Shown: positions 12,701-24,700 of the stretch, one piece after another
Position numbering within the stretch: the stretch's first letter is position 1
Layout: every line of letters begins with the position of its first letter
Assembly (NCBI RefSeq): GCF_000003815.2
Contig: NC_049994.1
Span: 12,202,236-12,266,235 of the forward strand
Length of the DNA: 64,000 bases
Direction: 5' to 3'
From: Branchiostoma floridae
Lineage: Eukaryota; Chordata; Leptocardii; Amphioxiformes; Branchiostomatidae
Notes under the pieces: generated by a model
What the model was told of the DNA's origin: nothing
Databases searched by the model: none
What the model saw: the letters and a program-made list of their open reading frames with translations, nothing else
Program-made: the position numbers and the translations under genes

Positions 12701-15700
12701 GCATTTTGTTTTAAATTTTTGAATGTCCTTTCCCAAGATGTTTCTGTTGGACAACATTGCATGTAGGGTGCTTGCATGTGCGTCACAGTCACTGGAACTC
12801 CCATATTCAAACATCCTACATAATGTGTGTGTCATAGTCATTTGTGTGCAAACTCTATCTAAGCAAATTGCAAATAGAAAAAAATAACTATAAAGAAATT
12901 ATGATGTAATTGATAGAGAGACTGATCAGGTTTCTGAAGAAACTTTAAACAGCACAATTTATTCAGACTGAAGGACATTTGCGAGAGAAACTTGTATCAC
13001 AATATCAAGAAGTATTTACCTTGCAGTGGCAGCAGAGGATGTCACAGAATCAGCTGATTGACCGTCGGTTACAACAACCATAATGTCTGGCTTGTCATCG
13101 CGGGCACCGTTGAAACTCGAGAAGGCACTCTGGCGAACAAACTCGATGGCAAAACCAGTGAAGGTTGAGTCACCTGTTCACATAAAACAAATCAAGAGCT
13201 ATAATGGACCAAGATTATATAGATACAGATAATGAAGATTAAAACATGACATCTTTATTGTTAAACTTTTACAAATGTATGTTCTTTCCTAACTTTCAGC
13301 AACCCTATATGAGACATATTTCTTTTTGTATCACACTCAAGGCCATCAAATTTCATTCGTTCAACTCCCTTCTTTCTTCCATTTAAGATTGATAAATAAT
13401 TTCTTGGCAAAAAAATTCAAGATAAAACTATAGATAAGATGCTATGTTATCAATGTCAAAGTGGTTTTCTGTTTTCTGGACTGAAGAACAATTACACAGT
13501 GGGTAGATTTTGTAAATGGTTAGACATTTCAGATAGTCCTTCCAGTTGTTTGATTAACTTTTATCAATGTTTGTATTTTTTTACCAATTACCTGGATGTC
13601 TAACATTCATCAATGTATGAAGTACAACTAGTACATATTTGTACCTAGATCAAATTCAAAATAAATAGATGTAGATGTACCATTCATGTAGGTGATCTGC
13701 TCAATAGCATTTGACAGTGTGTCCACATCTGAGTTTGTGTTCAGGTTGAACTCAACCTGAGGTGTACTGCTGTACTGGGCCACTGCAACTCTGCAGACAA
13801 CAAAAATATTCTTTTCAGAAAAACAACAACTTGAAAACATGCTTAGGGATTGCTTCAATTCCCAAGGATACCCAATCATCATCATCATCGGTCGGCTGCT
13901 GAGCAGTCGATCACAAGCCTTGTCCACTTCTGTCTGTCCGCACTACATAAGTATTGAAATGTAAAGGGTAAGAGTAGCTAGAGATCTTTTGTATCAAGCA
14001 TCCGATTGCCTGGATGTCATTTGTCATCAACATAATTCCCTAGGAAATGCATGGTAGAAACGTTCTAAAGGCTTTTGAAGATACAGTGGAATCCGCTTTA
14101 TTGTATCGCCTATTTGTCTGGGCATTTTATCCAATTATCCGGCCTATTCTAGAGTCCGAAGTTGGCTATATGACCAGCTTTAGCGGCATTGGTTGGGGAG
14201 GGGTGTAGTTTTGAAAACCAATTACGCAAACATAACACACAGACGCTCATAGAGGTTACCACTCTAACGATACGGTACTCCGTTTACAAAACTTTAATCA
14301 TATGTTCCGATACTGTGCGATTTCTGTGAGATGGTTGATCTAATAAAGAGTTCAAATCAGTGGCTAAATGCACATGTGGAAAAGTACGCTTGACTCGCAC
14401 AGCCGTGCGTCGGCAATTTGGCGGCATACCAAAACAAAGACGAACATGGCTCCGCTCGTATGCCGGAGAATATGACGTTACTTTCATAATTTTAAGTTAA
14501 AACAACGGTATTGGAGAGTGATAAACTCTTCACCTTCTTGTCTACAACTTGTGTCCACAAATTACTCTGAAATTTACGTCTTTCGCGGTGGAAGACGGAA
14601 AAAATTCACGTTCAAAACATTTAAAATGGCGGCGCGTGGGTTGAGATATCCCGCCATTCAATGCGCAAGATAGGTCATTGCGAAATCACACCCCTGTTGC
14701 ATTACGTGCATTGTTGTAAATCTACGCAGCGCAGCCGAAATCAGCTCAATTAATGAGACAGTGGATATGAAAAAACACTTTTTTGTAGGGTAAACCAAGT
14801 TTAGACGTTGTCTGAAGGGGAAATATGAACTCAAAAGCGTGTTGACGTTCCCATGACGTTCGCCCATCATGCCTTGCGGCAAGCTAACAAAATGGCGCCT
14901 AACTCCAAATGTTCGCACGCTAGCACAGCGCTATCGGCTAGATTTTCTGTGGAATGTAACTTTCTTACGGTCCTTTACATGGCTTTACACCTTTATACAT
15001 ACATTTACTAGTTACCTTTGGACTCATTTTGTGAGTTTTAGGGCATATTTTCCCATTTTTAATTTGTGTGACCTGACGTAATTCTATCCAAAAACCCGAA
15101 GTTTGAGACCGTGGGTTATCCAATTCTGCGATGTTCTAAACAATAGAATGAATGGCAAATGTTTTGGGATTTCGTAATTCTATCCGATTACCCGAATTAT
15201 CCAAAAAGGCGTAATACGAATAATTGGAATCCACTGTACCACAATTCCCTACCAAATGCATGGAATTATTTTCACAGAAAAACATAAACATAACATTATA
15301 TCAGACAGATGAACAACTTAATAAATACATAGGATAAGCACATAAGATATTTTCTAGATATTTTCAATTCCATGGTAACACAGCTTCACCGCATCTGTCC
15401 CTAAGGCGTCGCCAAAAATTATTCAGTTGCCAATCAAGGAACATCATGGGTTTGGTGGTTAATCTCTAAGATCATTGCGTCATCTCAAAAGTGTCTACCA
15501 TACATTATGATGATTTCTTACCTCGTGCTTCCATCTGATATGTTGAACTTTGCGGCGGTTTGCTGGGTGAAGTCCTTGACCAGTTCGAAGTTGGAGGCGC
15601 CGACACTGGCGGATCCGTCCAGCAGAAACACCAGGTCCACACCGCCGAACTGCGTGCATTCCGGCGCCGGGGTGGGCGCAGCTGGTAGGGAAATAATAAG

Positions 15701-18700
15701 ATAACATCTTCAACTTCTTCCTGTTCAAGAAGCAACTGTCACTTTATCCGTGAAGGTCTTATTCTTTGCTTAATTCTTGTCAAGACCGAGGCATAATTTG
15801 CAGGCTGTATGCGTGGACACCAGGGAATCTATCTACAGGTCAGAGGTCATGTACAAATTACAGATCCCTGATTAACCACCTAAATTCGGAGATGTTCCGC
15901 TTACAGATTGAAGTTCTGTACAACAGTTGAGAGGAAAGGCGTTTCTTGAATCATTTAATTAACTTTGTCGGTCTAATGAATCTTCAAGTTTTACCTGTTC
16001 AAGAAAACAACTGTTCACCTTATCCGATGTGGTTATATCCTTGCTTTACCCTTGTAAGACTGAGAAACTGGATGGGCATCAACATGTAGGACAGAGGTCA
16101 TGTACAACTACAGATCCCTGATTATCCACTTAAATTCGAAGGTGTTCCGCTTACAGATTTGCAACAACCACGGACTTCAGTTGGGAGGAAATCGTTTTAT
16201 AGATCAGTTGCTGAACTTTGTTGATTCAATGGTGGAAAACAATTGAATGAAAAAATTATTGTAGATGAAACCCTTACTAGTTTATGCTCGCAACTGTGTT
16301 GTTACAGTCCTTACTCATTTTAGATATTCGAAAGGATTTGTGACTCTTACAAGTAGTTATAGCTTACTAACCCAAGGTCTCATATCTGAGGAAGAAGCCT
16401 CTCCTGACGACATTCCTGTCGGTGAAGAAGTTGAGCCAGGCAACAGGACCGGACACCGTGGTTGTCGGTATGGTGATGTTGCCGCACAGGTTCGTCAGTA
16501 CCGGGTTGAGCGGATAGGTGTCGCTCGCGCCCACCTCCAGGACATCCTTACACGAGCTGCCGTCCTGATCTTCTACTTCAAAATCTTCGAAAAATAACCG
16601 ATATCCTGTGGAAAACGATAAAGTTTGGGTTGCGTTGTAGATTAATATCTCGTAAAGTAGTATATATCTGTAAGTTAGCCCATTGGTTCGGAATGTGAAC
16701 CCATACGCCCCTAATCACAAAAACAAATGCATTACGATGATGATTCAAACAGCAAATTGAATGCAATTGGTTATATAGCAAGCTCATTTCGTTTTATCGT
16801 AAGGCATTAAATTCTGGACAAAGGTAAAGGTACATATCTACTTGAGACTGAAATATCTCCGTTTTAAAATTGTTGTTCAGATTTAATGCACGACTAAGTT
16901 TATTTCAAAATGACCACAACCGTGGAAGTCCTGCACTTGTTACAAGACCACTTGCATTACTTTTTGACTCACCTTCGTACATGTATCGCATGTTAAGGGA
17001 ACAATTATGCAAACGATGCTGATTTTGAAATTCACTCAAGGAGGTTAAAGGATTTTTTTACATCTTTACTTCTACGGTAACGACAAATAGGTTACCTGAA
17101 GCTCCGGGTACTCTGATAAGGGCCGTACAGTCCAGACGGTTGGTGTAGTCAGCCGGGTAGTTTGGTGATGTGATGTTCCCTGAGGGTGCTGTGTACTCGG
17201 GTGTGCTGCATATGTCTGAGGGAAAAGGACGCGTGACACTGAGAACGTGTGTGTATTACGCATCTACGTATATTTTTGCAATAGAAAATTGATTGATATT
17301 GGTAGCAGTCAATATGATAACACGGCATCTTTCAAAAAGTTTGATTGCGAAGGGCTATTTGAAAGTCACTCATTTTTCAACACCTTTATTTCCAGTTTTG
17401 AATGCATACTTCATCCTGATTGAGCCATTTTCCTCACAAAAGGTCTCCGAGACCTAACTAGTATGTAGATCTTGTTTTGCGTTGAACCTTAGGTACAAAA
17501 CGCCGGCTTTGCTGTTATCGTGTGATGTTATCACACATGATTAGCCGATCTATTACATACAGGGGATTACACTACTAATGATATCAAAATGGCTAATTGT
17601 TATATGAGACCATTGCTGAATAGGTATGTATAAACTTCTACTTATATCCACATTGTGTGATGTACAGTATATAATGATTTCATACCGGTTACATGGTGTC
17701 ATTTTTTTAATGTCACCCTTCGTCGTCGCAAAATCAAAGCACTAAGCAAAAGTCGAAAGCAAATAAACGTACCCCAATAGAAAGGTTAAAGAATAAAGCA
17801 AACCTTTAAAGTGACTCTCTGATTCATGAATAGAAACTATCTATACTTTTATTTTAAAGATGACTCATTGTCGTAACATTTACTATGATTAATGTCCAAA
17901 AGTAAGAATAGAATACAGGCTTAGTAAAGTCACGCCAAAGTTATAGAACACAGGACCTTCGCCCCCATCGGTCAGGGAGGCACATACCTGGGATGCACCT
18001 TCTGTTTGCCTAACCTATTTCTCATCAAACAAAGAAATTGTTTGTACACTATGTCCAGTGTGGGTGGCACTAGCAGTATTAAGATTGAATTTACATGTTA
18101 ACTGTCAGTATTCGAGCTTTAAAATGTTTTAGCGTACATGTAGACTACAAAGCGTGTCTGCCAAAAGTAAATAATATCATCAATGAGCAGTGGAAGTATT
18201 ACCAATGATATCTTTGAAAAAACATATTAAAGCAACTTTAAGATGCTAAAGAGTTGAAAAGTCAGAATTTTCTATTTTTCATAAAACAAATTTCATATTT
18301 GGGTATTATTGAAAACATGGCGAGAAAGTAGATGGGATTAAAACTGTTCGTGTAATATGATATCTGCTTGACCAGGATAATGCTATCAACAGGGAGGGGC
18401 ACTGAACAAACTGAAGAAAGAAGACGCAAAGTGGTCTCGAATAGACATGCTTTAGATCAAATAAGAATGGTGAATGGTTTCTGGATTGCCTATTACATGT
18501 TTAAAGACGTGGTATATAGATGGTTTATCATTGCCATAGCGTCCCATTTCAGACAGATGTGGGAACTTTACAATGAATAGGTGGTTACACCCTCTTTGTT
18601 AATAGGTTCGGGTTCGCTGGATGTAAATTCGTTACGGTAAACTGTCACAGCTTTGCTTATCTCTTTTGGTACAAAGAACCTGGCTTGTTTTCATTCACAT

Positions 18701-21700
18701 TTCTGTTTGAAGTTTTGCTACGCGAAAACAGTATAATTTGGTACTGGCGTCTCTCTTCTGTCATCAAACCGAAAGAGATCCGATGCCCCATCGTAGTGCT
18801 TTTCGTTGTATGTACTTTAAACACCCTAAATAATGCTATAGGGGCAAGATTAACTACCACGCCCAGTCTGAAAACACACAATTGCTGATTTAAGAAAGTT
18901 TCTTATCCTTCGGAAAGGCACTTTGATGGGACGGAAGTATTATCTTAAACGCTGTTGTACATAAATTGACATGAGCAATCATGCTTTTTGCTTGATTCTC
19001 AGTCTTCGCATATAGTCTAAGGTATCTGTTCCATTCAAAGGATGCAATGATAACACCATTACCACACCCTACCATAACCCCCCCTCCACACTCCCCCACT
19101 CAGTTCACCATCTTACGAGAATATTTGCGATACAATGTTTGTCTTCCCTGGGTACATGTTGACCCCTGTGTTCTTTGTTCCCTGGTACGGAACGATTCCC
19201 CCTCCCACGCAAAAGATAACACAAATAATCATCTCTTTTCGATGTCTCATCTGTTTTGGCTCCCGCTCTATGGTGATGGTAAAGGTGAATAAATAGATAA
19301 ACAAGTAAACAAGCAAAGTTAGTATTCTTTGGAATCGCAGCAAACCTCTATTACAAGCTTGACGTTTTCTGCTATAGTCCAATGAATCATGGGTTTTACG
19401 TATGAAAAATAAAACTGAAAATGTACCAATCGTCTTTTTGCGAGGTTTTGAAGTGTNNNNNNNNNNNNNNNNNNNNNNNNNNNNNNNNNNNNNNNNNNNN
19501 NNNNNNNNNNNNNNNNNNNNNNNNNNNNNNNNNNNNNNNNNNNNNNNNNNNNNNNNGTGGAGCAAAGAAATGGTAATGTTAGAAAATAAGAATATTGCGG
19601 CCAAAAGAAGCTATAGAAATCAAGACCGCCACCCCTATTGGTCCGGACGGAGAATTCCAGGCATGCATCCTCTGTTTGATTAACCCTTGTCCCAAATTAA
19701 ACACATGGATTAGATATCAGATTAAGTCAATTGATTTACACCTTATGGTTTTCATCTACATCCCAAACTGAATACTAGTACATAACACACATGCAGCTTC
19801 CTCTGTCAATGAAATAGCTGTATAAGACCCTTGAGACTCTAGAACATCTTAGTCATTTGCATTTAGTTACAGAAGAAAAATGCTCCTTCCGGAACGTCTT
19901 ACACAATGTTTGATGACGACTTTTCAAGCAGAACCTCTTGATGAAAAGGAAGTTTTCTTGGTATGTTAGGCTTATTTGTACAACTTACTCCCTTGAATGA
20001 AGTTACCTGTATGGGTGGGGAGTATACACCTCTTCTCTTTTCGTCTTTAACTCTCGAAATAGACAATGCAATCTATGATATTCGCATTATCTTTAAGAAA
20101 ATGAGGCGAAATCCATTTCAAAAATTCAAAATCGTGCTATGGGCGTCTAGAAATTTAACACTCGGATAATACAATTGTTGTGAAAAAATGATGAAGAGCT
20201 TGAAATAGCATGGGAACAGGGGCAAGGGCGTGGCATGAAGCCGTGGTGCATCCTGGGATAGTAGATCCTAACTTTACTGAGATCATCTATCTGACATTGG
20301 CTACACTCCTTAGAAAAGGGTGTGTCTGGGCTAGTTTAATAGAACAAATACGCTATGTTATAATTGCGTACATTTATCGGTATTTTTATGCGTCTTTATA
20401 CTTTGTATCTTTCTTAGTTTAATTTTGTTCTTGTCCGGTGGCGGCGCTTACAAACGCTGAACAAATCTTTTAAGATGGCGACACACTGAAAACAAATAGT
20501 TAAAACTATTTGTTTATCTATATTTGCTTATTACATGAGGAAGAACAATGATGGTTGAAAACCTGTAGAATTTAGCCAAGACTCTCCTGGTCAATCAGTC
20601 AGCTGTTTATGAATCCTGTCATCCATATCCCTTGGGAAAGCCTGCTGGAGGCTACGCCCGCGCATGCGCATGAAGAAAGTGCTGCCCCACCACCCCTATG
20701 CTTACATGCGTGTTATCCTGGGTTACACAAATGGTACTTAGCTAATCCCAACAAATCTACTGACGAGTCCAAAAGACTTACAAAGATCCTCTCAATCCCT
20801 GACATTCAATGGGTAATTGTTAGTCATTTTGATAACCTTTCCATCACTTGTATCAGCCATTTGTTAAAAAGTTACAAAATGCATTCTGTAGATCTTACGT
20901 CACCAAACTGTAAACAGCGTTACACCTTTGTTGTGATCCATATATTAAGGCCTGGCTCGTCACCTCAACTAAACCTTAATAATCCTCAGCGTTTTGATAA
21001 CCTATGATGTATTAGTTGCTTGTTAAAAGGTTACAAAACACATTTACAGATAGCCCTACTTAACAAAGCTTTAAACATCCCACCTTTGTTGTAATCCACA
21101 AACCACGCCTAATATCACCACCTCTACTAAGCTAGTATAGCGATCCATTAGCATCGCTATTGTGTTCCGTAATTGCATGGATATATCTATGAATGTTGGG
21201 TGGGATCCGCATGAAAAAATAGGTCACGAATTGTACATGTAGATCCTCTTTTTTATTTCAAAACTGTCTAATTTTACTCCTATGCGTCACTCTTAAGAGA
21301 TGCTATCATGTATTGATATTCAATGGCTATACTGAGTAATTGTAAAAACTCAGTAACACCATTATTTCACTAGGGCGTGAACATGCATGGATATATCTAT
21401 GGATGTTGGGTGGGATGTGCGTGAAAAAATGGGTCACGAATTATAGGTCCTCTTTTTTTCATTACAAAACTATCTATTTTTGCTCCTATGACTCACTCGT
21501 CAGCGATGTTCCTATATGACTAGTCTATGGTCATACGACACTGATCATGAGTAATGGTAGAAACTTAGTAACACTATTATTCCACTAGGGTGTTAATCTG
21601 GCTGCGACCTGGGCTTTGACAGAGTGCTCAACGAATTTCACAGATGAAAACAATTTTTACGATCTGTTTGTTTTGTTGTCCTTTCAGTCATACTTTTTCA

Positions 21701-24700
21701 TTTTGCATGGTATTCCAATCGTTTCTTGAAGGGGACAGTCAGAATATTGAAGATTAGATAAATACATGAAGGGCTACACAGATCCAATTTAGGGCGCGGT
21801 CACATGGGTCGTGCGATCGTGGCACGATTTTTATGCCATAGGACTTTCAAGCAAGCCTTGGCAGAACCAACAGACGACATGGATCCAATACAACAGTTTA
21901 TGTATCAAGGTGTTGACCTTTTCAGAAGACGCACATTTTTGTGCTCCTAAACGCCCGAAGTTAGCGATCGTACGACGATCGCACGACCTCTGTGACCGTG
22001 CCCTTAGGTCACACGAGATCGCCGTGTAGTGAAACAGGGTTCTAGAATATTGTGACAACATTTTTAGTTACTATGTGGTTTGAGAGTGCGGTGTGTTTTG
22101 TGAGGTGACACATATGGGTGCTGTACAAACAGGGAAGTCAGGAGTCAACATTTGTCCCCTCCTCTCTCTCTCTCATCACTGTATAAAGGTGAAGGCACAC
22201 ATTGTGCGAGTTGTCGCAGGTATTTGCCCTCTTGGTATAGTTTTTTCTTGTCTACTCTTTGAGGCGTGGTTATTTATATTGACTGAAAGTGATTTGAAAG
22301 GCACTAGCTTTAGATGCCAATCATTTTGCATGGATAAACAAGTAGGTAAAGAGTCGAATGCAGTTATTGAAAGAACCTTAATTCAATCCATGATGGCTGA
22401 TTATCTCTTATCTTTAATCAATGTTTAATCTTCATTACGGCAAACAGAGTTTATTAAGACTAATCATTGACAGAGTGCACGAGAGGCCCCTTTCCACTGG
22501 ACCTCTCTGGACATCTCTCTGGGACAGTACGGTGACCAAAGTAGAATCTGTTTTAATTGCAATTGGAATACCATGTAAGATGTTCAAGTATATGGTTTAA
22601 AAGACAACAGCACACTAAACGTAGAATAATCAACCTTTATCTATGAAATTCGTTGAACGATTCGTTAGATCTGTGGTCACAGCGTGTTGAATAAAAAACA
22701 CGTGTTTTCGATAAGAATGGCGATTACAAAACTTGCTACCTGTACAATGGAGATTGTAGCATGTGTTTCCTAGAAGAAAACATGAAGAGATTTCACTGTT
22801 TTGAAGAAGGTTATGTATTGACTAGTAACGTCATAATAGTCCATCCCATGGAATACTTGGGAGTGGCACTTTTATGTGCTTATCATGTATTTCCTCTGAC
22901 ACCCCCATTCACCAGTTTTCTGACCCTTTTAGATCTCTTTGTTGTCTGTAGCCTCATTGTTTTAAATCCAATGGCTTAAGCTGGCTTGACTCGTTGTGCC
23001 AACAAGAAAGAAGAACCGAAAACAAGTATCAACGATTGTGCTAAAAATATAACATTAAAGTCATAGATAGCCGATATGCCACAAAGATACTTAAACTGCG
23101 AGTGACACTTTCACACCTGTCACGCCCTTATTTGATTGTTTTTAGAACCACTTGTTGGATTTCGTTTTGTCAATGGCCTCTCTGTTCAACATGCTAATCT
23201 CTCTGCACATATCAACAACGAAAAAAGCACAGACCCGAAAAGAAAACATAAAAAGATTTAGATATAAAGGTTACGGTGACGTTATTATAGCAATTTTACA
23301 GAGATCTGGGTGGGGCATCTTTACGCGAATATTGGTGTAACTAACACCTCCATTCACCAATGGTAACACCACTAATTGACTATGCATGAAACTCATTATT
23401 GACACAGATAGTTAAAGATCCCTTTATTATTTCCATGTTTACACGTGTTCCATTTAGGCCATACACGCGCACATTTTGATTGACCTCGGCATATCCCATC
23501 GTCCTGTATTTCCTCTGCTCTTTAATTTTCATTGAAAGAGAGGTCGATTCACTGTATTCGCAAAAAAAGCTTTGTCAAATGGAAAATACATCATTCAAAT
23601 GAGAATTACTTTCAGATGTCGTGTGAACTTTTCGGCAATAGTTAAGACTTGCTATATAATGCGCAATTATACAAAAACGTGCTTGGAAATCGCATCTACG
23701 CCCATAGGTCAATCCCCTTTCCCAAGTTGGCTTAAATTATCATCTGTATCTGTATGGGTGATATCTGCCCTTCCACACAACACACCAGCCTACTTACCAG
23801 TGTTAAGACGACGAAAGAAATCGTTTTTCCTTCACTGAAGATTTGAACTTTCCTTCTAGTATAGAAATATTCTCACACAATACAAGGTAATATGACATAA
23901 CGGTTTGTAATTGGAAACGTATGACATGAGGAAAGTATGTGACCCTAATTGAAAACTAGTCCTTCCCTTTCACACGAATCGAGCGCTCAACCTTTAAGAT
24001 GCACACGGATTGTCATTCGGACAAAACCGAGACTGGGGCGGTTTTGTGTGTTATCAAAAGCCATGATGCCACCGTACTCGGACCATGCAGGCAGAGATCA
24101 TCCTCGCTATTCAGGTGACGGAAAACCACACAGCACCACACCTACCTAATCTCCAAGCAGATCCTACGGTAGCATAAGATAGTATCAAATGCTGGCAGAG
24201 GAGTAAAGCCGGACTAGGAGTGTGCTGCGGTGCTCGTTTGACTCCCTTTGGCCGGCTATACTCCTTTGCCATCTTTGATCTTATGGCACCGTAGGGTCTG
24301 CGTAGAGACTAACACCGACCAGCCCTGAAGCGCTATCTCCTTTCCAGACAAACACGCGAGTGTGAACCATAACTGATGAGGGGCAAAAATCTTGCACTAA
24401 AAAGTTATCCTCAAACACAGCGACGAAAACTACAATGGGATGTCCTAAGGTGGAAAGAATTTTGACGATTTCTGATAGAAAACAAACTATTCTCACTATT
24501 TAAATCGCATTAATCAAGGCGCCGACTAAAAAGAACCTGTTGATCTTTTAAAGAAGCGTCTCGGCACAAACAGGCCAGTTTTGATACAGAATCACTCGGG
24601 CTAAAAGTACACCAGGCCACGACAAGGTAAAAAACGACAGTATAACAAAGGAACGAATAGAAAAGCCAACATAAACCACATACAGCGAGAACACACCTGT

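Noticed and set aside
922..16600. Plus-strand frames opposite the vWA, CCP and EGF exons
   Set aside because: They are antisense shadows of well-supported minus-strand exons and show no domains of their own.
19113..19683. Frames of 93 and 163 codons spanning the gap
   Set aside because: They are open only because the N run has no stops.
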